This document shows, piece by piece, positions 1 through 7,794 of a stretch of 62,987 nucleotides of DNA. Origin of the DNA: an uncultured Alphaproteobacteria bacterium (GTDB lineage Bacteria > Pseudomonadota > Alphaproteobacteria > Rhodobacterales > Rhodobacteraceae); assembly GCA_902570265.1 (NCBI GenBank), contig CACFXF010000010.1, positions 1 through 62,987 of the forward strand, in the 5' to 3' direction. The notes beneath the pieces were generated by a model. It had not been told where the DNA came from, searched no databases, and saw only the letters and a list, made by a program, of their open reading frames with translations. A program made the translations under genes and the position numbers. The first letter of the stretch is position 1. Every line of letters begins with the position of its first letter.

Positions 1-121
1 ATTATTATACCATATGTGAACCTATACAGTTCTTTATGTAGAGAAAAAACTTGATACAGTAAAGGGGATAAACTTTATTTGGTTCAATGCATTAAAATGT
101 AATCCTTTTTGATTAGATTAT

Positions 122-367
122 GTGTCACCTTGTCACTTGCAAATAGCTGATCAGTTTTGCTATACTATCAAAATGGCTTGCATTATATCCACATTTTCAA
201 CACTTCTTATACTTGGTTGGGGAGCATTATTAGGTGCTAGATTGATATTTAAAACTGTTAGAAATAACAGAGAGAATATTAGCAACTTTATCTACAATGC
301 TTACAACTTACCTGAAACTACTTTTCAAAAAGTAAAAGTAAGTGTTAACAGGAATAAGTTTAACTAA
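122..367 (+). CDS. small hypothetical membrane protein
   Basis: I do not recognise this 81-residue product. One hydrophobic stretch (about residues 18-42) reads as a membrane segment, followed by a basic tail. An internal ATG at 173 would start directly at that segment and is an equally plausible start; neither start has a strong ribosome binding site. The last 27 codons lie in an 81-bp sequence repeated in inverted orientation at 2881-2961, where only the C-terminal part of the same peptide is encoded. It belongs to the accessory patch left of tRNA-Leu. It could be a real small protein or a decaying one. Confidence 0.4.
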   Translation: MSPCHLQIADQFCYTIKMACIISTFSTLLILGWGALLGARLIFKTVRNNRENISNFIYNAYNLPETTFQKVKVSVNRNKFN

Positions 368-371
368 TCTT
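291..371 (+). repeat. left arm of 81-bp inverted repeat
   Basis: The arm reads in reverse complement at 2881-2961 with 79 of 81 bases identical (my own base-by-base comparison). It covers the 3' end and stop codon of the ORF at 122-367. Confidence 0.9.
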
Positions 372-439
372 ATTTAACCTGATTTGCTATAGATCCAACT
401 CAATCACATAACACTCATCACCTATCTGATCCATATCAT

Positions 440-646
440 TCAAATCATTAAAGATATTAGCAGTTCCCAAACACCTAGTAATTGGAATAGTATAAAAACT
501 AGGAAAATAATAATGAAAATCTTACTAGCTTTATCCTGTTTTTGCCAAGCTCCTTTCAAGCCAAACTTTAAAATGTCAGGAACTATTTGCCATATATGGA
601 AGTGATAGTACCATTGCCATTTATCTTTATTGTTTTTCTTACTCAT
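440..646 (-). CDS. small membrane protein, unknown
   Basis: A 68-residue product of no family known to me. It has a charged N-terminus (MSKKNNKDKW), aromatic residues, and a long C-terminal hydrophobic helix (about residues 43-66), so a single-pass inner-membrane peptide is likely. It is the last of three minus-strand small ORFs (930-1019, 797-937, 440-646). Short decayed repeats coding for CYVIEL lie just before its start (around 653-676) and after its stop (around 394-417). Confidence 0.45.
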   Translation of the reverse strand: MSKKNNKDKWQWYYHFHIWQIVPDILKFGLKGAWQKQDKASKIFIIIFLVFILFQLLGVWELLISLMI

Positions 647-796
647 TAACCTTCCAACTCAATAACGTAACACTTACAATCTAATACATTAATAGTTCTG
701 AAGAAAGTACCATAACATAATAACTACGAAGACTATTAAGCTAATCCTAATATCCCATTTCAAAATAAATATTAGAAACTTTAAAATTTTTTTCAT

Positions 797-937
797 CTAA
801 ATAAACTTAATTGGTCTATCTATTGGTAAATAACTACTGAACTGCTCTATCCTTTCACGATACCCATCTATCCTAGTAAAATAGGCAACTGCTAATAAGG
901 CAATCACAGCAATAATTATCAGTATAACTTTAGTCAT
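797..937 (-). CDS. 46-residue membrane peptide, hypothetical
   Basis: Starts with ATG and reads MTKVILIIIAVIALLAVAYF before a charged tail, a typical single transmembrane helix. Its start codon overlaps the 3' end of the upstream mini-ORF (930-1019) by 8 bases (ATGACTAA arrangement), which suggests coupled translation. No family recognised. Confidence 0.4.
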   Translation of the reverse strand: MTKVILIIIAVIALLAVAYFTRIDGYRERIEQFSSYLPIDRPIKFI

Positions 938-1019
938 CTTTATCTTTTCTGTTAGATGCAAAGTATCCAAATGTTATAAGGATAACTACACCAATCAGTA
1001 CTAGTATCCCTTTAATCAT
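930..1019 (-). CDS. 29-residue membrane peptide, copy A
   Basis: A tiny ORF, MIKGILVLIGVVILITFGYF followed by a charged tail. It is included because a second copy with the same hydrophobic core exists at 3414-3506 in the opposite orientation. Two copies with conserved frame and similar charged tails suggest the peptide is translated. Function is unknown; possibilities include a small membrane peptide or a toxin-like peptide. Confidence 0.4.
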   Translation of the reverse strand: MIKGILVLIGVVILITFGYFASNRKDKDD

Positions 1020-1515
1020 CTCATCAATCTATAAACACTAGTTCTATCTCAGTTTAACTGCCTAGGAATAGCAGATGCATCTATCATACCTAAAATAACC
1101 CCCATTTTAAAGCCCATACAGACTCAAGATTATCACTAGATTCCTATACCCATCCTGACACCTAATATGACACTCCTGAATCCTCCTAAAGTCACTGATA
1201 GTCTATTGAGAAACACTTTAACAACTAAGCATACTAGGTAATAAACTTACATAGGTACTTAAAGTGGTTACCTAATTATATCACTGATCTGTGTAGATCA
1301 TTGATAATATATACCCATATGGGAGGTATGACCCATGCGTGGGTAGAGTTAATACACCTATATGCGGAACACTTTCCCTATACTAGTAACGGTTAATTTA
1401 ACTGTGAAAGAAAATGAGAAAGAAAAGTGTGACTACTCACGTGATGAAAGGTGATAATTAGTACTATTACGTTCGTCATCATGGACACAAATGAGTTTAA
1501 CGAAGTAGAAGATAC
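1020..1515. other. 496-bp gap with a palindrome cluster
   Basis: No convincing gene on either strand. It lies downstream of the 1516-1839 gene and upstream of the minus-strand small ORFs, so it may hold their promoter. It contains three dyad symmetries between 1280 and 1343 (separate entry). A plus-strand ORF from about 1481 is antisense to the 1516-1839 gene and is not credible. Confidence 0.6.
1280..1343. promoter_or_regulatory. three clustered palindromes
   Basis: In order: 1280-1305, arms atcactgatct and agatcattgat around gtgt (10 of 11 paired); 1314-1323, the perfect palindrome cccatatggg; 1332-1343, cccatgcgtggg, a near-palindrome 18 bases further on with the same ccc...ggg ends. The spacing suggests protein-binding sites, for example a repressor operator or recombinase accessory sites. 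Function is inference. Confidence 0.4.
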
Positions 1516-1839
1516 TTATACTTCAAAAACTGCAATGCCTCTGCTTCCTTCCATTTTTGCCATAGTCATCAATTCTTTTGTTTTAGGAAGTGTATTAAAA
1601 TGTTTATCTAAATACTCAATTGTATTTTGAAATGCTTCTTTTGTATCGTATTCAAATAAAATCCCCAATTTATATGTATCACCTTTGTTCCAAATGCGAG
1701 TACAAACAAAACGTTTTAAACCACGTTTTTTCATTTCAGGTGCCCATACTTTACTAGTAGAATCAATATGCTTTATCATCTCGTTCATTTCAAATTCTGT
1801 TGTAAAGGCAATAGTAGTATAATTGATAAGTGCAGACAT
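1516..1839 (-). CDS. uncharacterised ~107-residue protein, paralog 1
   Basis: Product of 107 residues with ATG start and the RBS ggaag eight bases upstream. I do not recognise the family. It aligns along its length with the product of 2995-3315: both begin with LINYTT, share TRIWN and GILFEY in the middle, and end with GSRGI.V.E. The alternating strand/helix pattern and length resemble dimeric ferredoxin-fold proteins (EthD or NIPSNAP type), but that is only an impression. It lies in the accessory patch next to the recombinase gene. Confidence 0.6.
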   Translation of the reverse strand: MSALINYTTIAFTTEFEMNEMIKHIDSTSKVWAPEMKKRGLKRFVCTRIWNKGDTYKLGILFEYDTKEAFQNTIEYLDKHFNTLPKTKELMTMAKMEGSRGIAVFEV

Positions 1840-1894
1840 AGTAATCTTCCATATTTTATAATCTTAAATTTAATATAATTTAATATTTAATTAG

Positions 1895-2740
1895 TCAAAT
1901 CTTACTCATCCACCTAATCAAAACCCCTAAAGGATAACCCTTCCCATAAGTCTGTCCTACTCCTGCAGTTAACCATCCCTCTATCCTATCAACTATATCA
2001 CTAGGACACTCAACTGCTCTCAAACGATCTCTCATACTATGTCTAAATCCATGAATGACATATGGATCTGTCAGTTGCTCTTTGATCCATTTGTTTGAAG
2101 CAGCACTTGCATGATTTGCGTTGGAAAAGGAAAAGTTGGTATATCTTGGGAAGGCAAATTGACTGTCATTATTTACTACAATTCTCTTTGAAGCCCATAA
2201 GGATGCCCCTACTAATGGTATCTTTCTTTCACTACCTACTGTTTTTAGGGATCGCCACGGATGGGGTCTAATATTTATATAAGGAATATCACTACTTAGA
2301 TTAATATCAGACTTTAATAAGCCCACAGCTTCTCCTAATCGCATGCCTGTATCACTTAGTAAGGCAACTAACCATCTAAGATCATCATCCTTTTCATAAC
2401 AAATCTGTTGGATCTGCTGTATTACTTCAATAGGAATAGGTTTTCTAATATTTGGTTTAATGTCTTTTGGGAAATAGGTTCTAGAGAATCCATTGACACA
2501 ATCTAAACCTTCTTCACTTATGGCAATATTAATGATTGACCTAACAAAAGAAAAAATTCTCTTCACAGTATTGATTGATAAACCTTTATTTAACAGCCAA
2601 TCCCTAAACTTTGCACCATCAGAACTAGAATTATCTTTAATGTTCTTATTACCAATAGCTTTAATTACATACTTGATGTTTCTTCTGGCTGTACGATGAA
2701 AGACCTTATCACGATCCCTACCCTTTAATCTTAAATACAA
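1895..2740 (-). CDS. tyrosine recombinase/integrase, N-terminus truncated
   Basis: Site-specific recombinase of the phage-integrase family, expected to integrate or excise the local element. In the 281-residue reading the catalytic set is complete: R134 (GMRLGEA), K166 region, H230 and R233 (HGFRHS), W256 in place of the second His (as in several family members), and nucleophile Y265 (QTYGKGY). The core-binding domain is about residues 10-75. The only usual start is a TTG at 2740, but the frame stays open upstream to a TAG near 2850 and the extra residues (SSKIVDALELYLRLKG) look like true core-binding domain. The usual N-terminal arm-binding domain is missing, and the gap ends close to the inverted-repeat arm at 2881. 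The gene may therefore be truncated. Confidence 0.8.
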   Translation of the reverse strand: MYLRLKGRDRDKVFHRTARRNIKYVIKAIGNKNIKDNSSSDGAKFRDWLLNKGLSINTVKRIFSFVRSIINIAISEEGLDCVNGFSRTYFPKDIKPNIRKPIPIEVIQQIQQICYEKDDDLRWLVALLSDTGMRLGEAVGLLKSDINLSSDIPYINIRPHPWRSLKTVGSERKIPLVGASLWASKRIVVNNDSQFAFPRYTNFSFSNANHASAASNKWIKEQLTDPYVIHGFRHSMRDRLRAVECPSDIVDRIEGWLTAGVGQTYGKGYPLGVLIRWMSKI

Positions 2741-2880
2741 TTCAAGTGCATCTACTATCTTACTAGAAACTTCGGTGTTGTTTTGCTTTGAAGCTATTAA
2801 ACTGTCAACAAAATTTAAATATTTGCAGAAAGTGTAAGAGATCTAAAAATTAGTTGATAATTACACTAAATTACTAACTA

Positions 2881-2961
2881 AAGATTAGTTAAACTTATTC
2901 CTGTTAACACTTACTTTAACTTTTTGAAAAGTAGTTTCAGGTAAGTTGTATGCATTGTAGA
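2881..2961 (-). repeat. right arm of 81-bp inverted repeat (ORF fragment)
   Basis: Reverse complement of 291-371 with two mismatches. On the minus strand it encodes the same C-terminal peptide (YNAYNLPETTFQKVKV and on to the stop) without a matching N-terminus, so this copy is a gene fragment. The homology stops sharply at both ends. Confidence 0.9.
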
Positions 2962-2994
2962 AGAGTAATACTTTAAGAAGACTTTCTGATATGG

Positions 2995-3315
2995 TTAAAA
3001 TTCATGGACAACTATACCTCTAGAACCAACGACTTTTGTATTAAAATCTTTTAAATGATGCAGATAGTACTTTTCTAATAGTTTTTGACAATCTTTGTAG
3101 GCTTTTTCATCTGTATATTCAAAAAGTATTCCGACACGAAATGCTCCCTCTCTATTCCATATTCTAGTAACCACTCTTCTAGCCATTCCCGCTTTTTTGA
3201 ATTCAGATATTACATTTTCCGTAAAGATATTATCTTGTTTTGATATATATAATTCTAATTCAGCTTTTGATATAAAATCTCTAGTAGTGTAGTTAATGAG
3301 GGTAACGTCAGACAA
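2995..3315 (-). CDS. uncharacterised ~106-residue protein, paralog 2
   Basis: Diverged paralog of the product of 1516-1839 (shared LINYTT, TRIWN, GILFEY, GSRGI; about one third identical by eye). The start is TTG at 3315 with GGAG eight bases upstream. No function can be assigned. Two diverged copies within 1.5 kb imply an old tandem duplication now interrupted by the recombinase gene and the repeat arm. Confidence 0.6.
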   Translation of the reverse strand: MSDVTLINYTTRDFISKAELELYISKQDNIFTENVISEFKKAGMARRVVTRIWNREGAFRVGILFEYTDEKAYKDCQKLLEKYYLHHLKDFNTKVVGSRGIVVHEF

Positions 3316-3413
3316 TTTAAATTCTCCAAAATGATAAAATTACGAGCTATTATCAAATAATTAAAATACCAAGTCCTTTCAAAAATTAAAACAAATAAAT
3401 TTAGAGTATAAAG

Positions 3414-3506
3414 ATGATTAATGGTATTCTAGTACTAATTGATGTAGTTATCCTTATAACATTTGGATACTATATACCTAAAAGAAAGGATAGAGATGGT
3501 TGGTGA
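3414..3506 (+). CDS. 30-residue membrane peptide, copy B
   Basis: MINGILVLIDVVILITFGYY and a charged tail ending in GW. The 45 bases encoding the hydrophobic core are nearly identical to copy A at 930-1019, in inverted orientation. It ends in tga that overlaps a possible 22-codon ORF (3496-3564). Unknown function. Confidence 0.35.
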   Translation: MINGILVLIDVVILITFGYYIPKRKDRDGW

Positions 3507-3564
3507 TGATCAGTATGAAATCTTTTGGTATGATATTAAATTACCTGAATTATTAGAAGAATAA
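3496..3564 (+). CDS. possible 22-residue peptide
   Basis: MVGDDQYEIFWYDIKLPELLEE, overlapping copy B by 11 bases. It is listed only because of the overlapping arrangement seen also at 930-937. There is no independent support. Confidence 0.15.
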   Translation: MVGDDQYEIFWYDIKLPELLEE

Positions 3565-3730
3565 TATTGGATGAGATCTCTAGGAACTCTTCAAACGAAA
3601 AAAAAATTTGAATTGCGCGTAGTGAGATATAGTTCTTCTTTTTTGTACATCATTTTGTCCATCACTTTGAATATAACAATAACAAAACTGCATATATATC
3701 AACGATTTATACACACTATCTGATGTGATA

Positions 3731-3817
3731 TGGTGCGGCTGAGAAGACTTGAACTTCCACGGGTTTTATCCCACAGCGACCTCAACGCTGCGCGTCTACC
3801 GATTCCGCCACAGCCGC
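3731..3817 (-). tRNA. tRNA-Leu (anticodon GAG)
   Basis: The minus strand folds as a class II tRNA: acceptor GCGGCTG/CAGCCGC, anticodon stem CAGCG/CGCTG around loop TTGAGGT (anticodon GAG), a long variable arm, TTCAAGT T-loop, discriminator A, and an encoded CCA (3731-3733). The 3' end faces the recombinase-bearing patch, so this tRNA is the likely integration site. Confidence 0.95.
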
Positions 3818-3930
3818 ATTACTTTATTTTATTTTAAATTTTATAACATTCAATGATAAGATATAATACATGAATTATAATCAATTATAAAAATTTAAAT
3901 AAAAAAATTTTATTACTAGGACTTGATTTT

Positions 3931-4581
3931 ATGGAGTGGATAATAAGCAAAGATATAATAGATTATGAAATAGCCTTAAAAAGAATGGAAAAAATAGTGG
4001 ATGAGATAATTCAAGAAAAGAAAAATGAAACTATTTGGTTATTAGAACATAATGAAATTTATACTGCAGGCACTTCAACCAAAGATATCCATTTGGAAAG
4101 CGTTAAGGATGCACCAATTTTCAAAACAAATAGAGGTGGCCAACTTACTTTTCATGGTCCTGGACAAAGGATAATTTATTTAATGATTAATTTGAAGAGG
4201 TTTTCTTATGATATAAGAAAATATGTTTATTTTTTGGAACAATTAATCATTAATACATTAAAAGAATTCAATATTTCCACACATAGATGGGATAAAGCGA
4301 TTGGAGTTTGGACATACAAAACTTCTTACAGTAATAAAAACAAGCAGAAAAATAGAAGATGTAAAATTGCTTCTATTGGCATTAGAGTAAGAAAAAAAAT
4401 TGCTTTGCATGGTGTTTCAGTTAATATCTATCCAAATCTTAGTTATTTCGATAATATTATTCCTTGTGGGTTGGAAAACTCAAAAGCAACTTCAATAAAT
4501 GATTTAGGTTTAGATGTCACATTTAATGATTTCGATGAATCTTTAAGGTATAATTTTGAAAAACTTTTAAAAAATATTTGA
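3931..4581 (+). CDS. lipB: octanoyltransferase LipB
   Basis: Transfers the octanoyl group from acyl carrier protein to apo-domains of lipoate-dependent enzymes, the first step of lipoate synthesis in the cytoplasm. The 216-residue length is normal. Family motifs are [12 protein letters not shown] (68-79), K145 in the [12 protein letters not shown] segment and C179 in the [10 protein letters not shown] segment, the Lys/Cys pair of the active site. No lipA lies in the window. It is the first gene after tRNA-Leu and precedes ctaD by about 100 bp. Confidence 0.95.
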   Translation: MEWIISKDIIDYEIALKRMEKIVDEIIQEKKNETIWLLEHNEIYTAGTSTKDIHLESVKDAPIFKTNRGGQLTFHGPGQRIIYLMINLKRFSYDIRKYVYFLEQLIINTLKEFNISTHRWDKAIGVWTYKTSYSNKNKQKNRRCKIASIGIRVRKKIALHGVSVNIYPNLSYFDNIIPCGLENSKATSINDLGLDVTFNDFDESLRYNFEKLLKNI

Positions 4582-4682
4582 TTTATTTAATAAAAAGACT
4601 TGGATTGGGTCACGATGCCACATATATTCAATCAGAGTTTTTCTGTAAGAGTAAAATAATACAATTTAAATCGGGGGCAATA

Positions 4683-6323
4683 ATGGCTGAAGCATCTACA
4701 AGTATTTCTAATAGTCACGAAAGACCAAATTTTTTTATTAGATGGTTTATGTCTACTAACCATAAAGACATTGGCATATTGTATATAATAACTGCTGCTT
4801 TATTTGGTTTTATATCTGTAGCTTTTACAGTTTACATGAGATTAGAACTTATGGAACCAGGTGTGCAATATATGACCATAGACGGCGAGCCAAACGGTCA
4901 TCTATGGAATGTATTAATTACTGGTCACGGTGTTTTAATGATGTTTTTTGTAGTAATACCAGCACTGTTTGGTGGATTTGGTAATTATTTTATGCCACTC
5001 ATGATAGGTGCACCAGATATGGCATTTCCAAGGATGAATAATTTGTCTTACTGGCTTTATGTTGCTGGCGCATCTTTAGCAACGCTTTCTTTGGTAACGC
5101 CTGGTGGAAATGGTCAACTTGGATCAGGTGTTGGTTGGGTGCTTTATGCACCATTATCAACCTCCGAAATGGGTATGTCTATGGATTTAGCTATATTTGC
5201 TATCCATTTATCTGGTGCTTCGTCTATTTTGAGTGCAATTAATATGATTACAACCTTTTTGAATATGAGAGCACCTGGAATGACATTGCATAAAACTCCC
5301 CTCTTTCCTTGGTCTATTTTGGTAACAGCTTTTTTGATTTTATTTTCCTTACCAGTATTAGCTGGTGCAATTACTATGTTACTTACTGATCGAAATTTTG
5401 GGACAGCATTCTTTGATCCTGCTGGTGGAGGTGATCCTGTACTTTATCAACATTTATTATGGTTTTTTGGACACCCTGAAGTTTACATGATTGTAGTTCC
5501 TGGATTTGGGATAGTTAGTCATGTTATTGCTACATTTTCTAGAAAACCAATATTTGGCTATCTTCCTATGATTTATGCTATGATTGCAATAGGAGCTCTA
5601 GGATTTGTTGTATGGGCACATCACATGTACACAGTTGGAATGTCAGTTACACAGCAAGCTTACTTTATGCTTGCAACTATGGTGATAGCTGTTCCTACTG
5701 GAATTAAAATTTTCTCATGGATAGCCACAATGTGGGGTGGTTCTATCGAATTTAAAACACCAATGTTATGGTGCATTGGTTTTTTGTTTTTATTTACTGT
5801 TGGAGGAGTTACTGGAATAGTTTTGAGTCAAGCTGGAGTGGACAGAGCATATCATGATACTTATTATGTAGTAGCTCATTTTCACTACGTTATGTCTTTA
5901 GGGGCAGTTTTCTGCATATTTGCTGGAATTTATTATTGGATTGGTAAGATGTCTGGTAGACAATACCCAGAGTGGGCAGGAAAGTTACATTTTTGGTTAA
6001 TGTTTATTGGTTCAAATATTACATTTTTTCCTCAGCATTTTCTTGGTAGGCAAGGCATGCCTAGAAGATATATTGATTATCCAGAACAGTTTGCACTGTG
6101 GAATTATGTTTCATCAATGGGAGCATTTCTATCATTTGGATCCTTTGTTTTCTTCATTGGTATAGTATTTTACACATTAATTTGGGGAAAGAAAATTAAG
6201 GAAAATGCTTATTGGGGTGAGTATGCTGATACTCTTGAGTGGTCATTACCAAATCCACCACCTGAGCATACATTTGAAACATTACCAACACGTGAAATTT
6301 GGGACAAATCAAAGCAACATTAA
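4683..6323 (+). CDS. ctaD: cytochrome c oxidase subunit I (aa3 type)
   Basis: Catalytic subunit of the terminal haem-copper oxidase in the inner membrane; reduces O2 with electrons from cytochrome c and pumps protons. The 546-residue reading starts at the ATG at 4683 behind gggg; a longer open frame from 4578 is rejected because family homology starts just after this Met. Visible ligands are H82 and H401 (haem a), H264, H313 and H314 (CuB) and H399 (haem a3), with Y268 in HPEVY. D112 (D pathway), E266 and K342 (K pathway) are present, so it is an A-type pump. Other subunits are not in the window; a separate ctaD locus is common in alphaproteobacteria. Confidence 0.97.
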   Translation: MAEASTSISNSHERPNFFIRWFMSTNHKDIGILYIITAALFGFISVAFTVYMRLELMEPGVQYMTIDGEPNGHLWNVLITGHGVLMMFFVVIPALFGGFGNYFMPLMIGAPDMAFPRMNNLSYWLYVAGASLATLSLVTPGGNGQLGSGVGWVLYAPLSTSEMGMSMDLAIFAIHLSGASSILSAINMITTFLNMRAPGMTLHKTPLFPWSILVTAFLILFSLPVLAGAITMLLTDRNFGTAFFDPAGGGDPVLYQHLLWFFGHPEVYMIVVPGFGIVSHVIATFSRKPIFGYLPMIYAMIAIGALGFVVWAHHMYTVGMSVTQQAYFMLATMVIAVPTGIKIFSWIATMWGGSIEFKTPMLWCIGFLFLFTVGGVTGIVLSQAGVDRAYHDTYYVVAHFHYVMSLGAVFCIFAGIYYWIGKMSGRQYPEWAGKLHFWLMFIGSNITFFPQHFLGRQGMPRRYIDYPEQFALWNYVSSMGAFLSFGSFVFFIGIVFYTLIWGKKIKENAYWGEYADTLEWSLPNPPPEHTFETLPTREIWDKSKQH

Positions 6324-6358
6324 CAGTTCCAATATTTTAAGATTAAGATATTTTAGAT

Positions 6359-6856
6359 ATGAAAAATTGCAAAAATGAGGACCCTATTCTTTCTATAACG
6401 ATTTGGCCTCATCGATCGTGTGATAAAAAAACATTTGGTTTAATTTTAGTATTTATTGGAATTACTCTTGTGTTACCTACTTTTCTATTTTTAAATATAT
6501 TTTTTGCACTATCAATTTTACCATTTTCTTTATCTTCAGTATTAATTTTATATCTAGTTGGGAATAAAAATTTTAATGATGCCCGTTTGATTGAAAAATT
6601 AATAATTTATCCAAAAAAAATTAAACTAGTGAGAAAAGAACCTAATAATATTACAAAGGAATGGAATTCAAACCCCTACTGGACAAAGGTAAACCTTTAT
6701 AATGATGGTCCTGTAGAAAGTTATTTAACTCTAAAAGGTAATGGAAAAGAGGTGGAGTTAGGATCCTTTTTGACACCAGAAGAGCGAATAAATCTTAAAC
6801 AAAAAATTGATGATACCCTGATTAAACTATCATCACCTGATTTTTCTAGATACTAA
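6359..6856 (+). CDS. DUF2244 integral membrane protein
   Basis: A 165-residue protein with two adjacent transmembrane helices (about 26-75) and a soluble C-terminal part, matching the DUF2244 pattern (IWPHRS near the N-terminus, a hairpin of two helices, EWNSNPYW, then LGSFLTPEER). The family is often found beside cytochrome oxidase genes in alphaproteobacteria and may help oxidase assembly; the biochemical role is unknown. It lies 35 bp after ctaD, probably co-transcribed. Confidence 0.8.
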   Translation: MKNCKNEDPILSITIWPHRSCDKKTFGLILVFIGITLVLPTFLFLNIFFALSILPFSLSSVLILYLVGNKNFNDARLIEKLIIYPKKIKLVRKEPNNITKEWNSNPYWTKVNLYNDGPVESYLTLKGNGKEVELGSFLTPEERINLKQKIDDTLIKLSSPDFSRY

Positions 6857-6922
6857 AATAAATTTCTGATATTCATAACTTTAACAATTAAATAATTAGT
6901 TTCATATTAGGAATGTCAAATT

Positions 6923-7783
6923 TTGATCTATAAAAATAAAAAAGACTGGGAAACTAGTACTAATAAAAGAGTTTCTCTACTTGGAATGTCTGGTCTTGGA
7001 AAAACAAAATTATCAAACATGTTACAATCAACATTTAGTTGGTTTCATTACTCTATTGATTACAGAATCGGAACTAGATATCTTGACGAGCATATTGTTG
7101 ATAATTTTAAACAAGAGGCTATGAAAAATGTTTTTTTAAGAGATTTACTTCTTTCTGACAGTATTTATATATCCTCAAACTTAAATTTTAATAATCTTTC
7201 ACCTCTTTCTACATATTTAGGAAAACCCGGAAGCGAAGATCTTGGTGGAATTGATTTTAATCTTTATAAAAAGAGACAAAAACAACATAGAGAAGCTGAA
7301 ATTTTGTCCGTAATGGATACTAATAAATTTATTGAAAAATCAAATAATATTTATGCTTATCAGAACTTCGTATGTGATACTTCAGGATCAATTTGTGAAG
7401 TGGTTAATCCAGAAGATCCGAATGACCCTTTATTAAATCACTTGTCTAAAAATACGTTAATTATTCTAATTAAAGGAGATAAAAAACATAAAGATCAACT
7501 TATAAAAAGATTTAAGTCCAATCCTAAACCAATTTACTATAATGAAAACTTCCTTACTGAAAAGTGGTCTAATTTTAAAAATATGAATAATGTCGACAAT
7601 AAAAATGTTGATCCCGATAAGTTTATTTTATATTGCTTTGAAGATTTATTAGATCATAGGACTCCAATTTATGATTCAATTGCAAAAAATTGGGGTATCA
7701 CTATTAATGTTGATGATATTTCAAAGGTCAAAAACGAAAAAGATTTTATCAATTTAGTCTCAAATTATCTAGATATTTTATAA
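6923..7783 (+). CDS. P-loop ATPase-like protein, uncharacterised
   Basis: The 286-residue product starts at TTG 6923 with agga about ten bases upstream; no ATG is available in frame. Residues 21-28, GMSGLGKT, are a Walker A motif directly after a beta strand. Later conserved-looking segments are SIDYRIGTRYLDEH, CDTSGSICEV (possibly a Walker B-like strand end), and IILIKGD. The size and organisation recall small P-loop NTPases or kinases acting on a small substrate. I have no confident family name. It lies 11 bp before metA on the same strand, so it is probably in one operon. Confidence 0.7.
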   Translation: MIYKNKKDWETSTNKRVSLLGMSGLGKTKLSNMLQSTFSWFHYSIDYRIGTRYLDEHIVDNFKQEAMKNVFLRDLLLSDSIYISSNLNFNNLSPLSTYLGKPGSEDLGGIDFNLYKKRQKQHREAEILSVMDTNKFIEKSNNIYAYQNFVCDTSGSICEVVNPEDPNDPLLNHLSKNTLIILIKGDKKHKDQLIKRFKSNPKPIYYNENFLTEKWSNFKNMNNVDNKNVDPDKFILYCFEDLLDHRTPIYDSIAKNWGITINVDDISKVKNEKDFINLVSNYLDIL

Positions 7784-7794
7784 GAGTAAGAAAT

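Noticed and set aside
394-676. short repeated peptide CYVIEL at 394-417 and 653-676 (minus strand) as genes
   Set aside because: Neither copy has a usable start codon for more than about 15 residues; probably remnants of a decayed ORF.
4578-4682. longer open frame for ctaD, overlapping lipB by four bases
   Set aside because: The extra 35 residues have no family match, and the ATG at 4683 has a ribosome binding site and gives the usual N-terminus.
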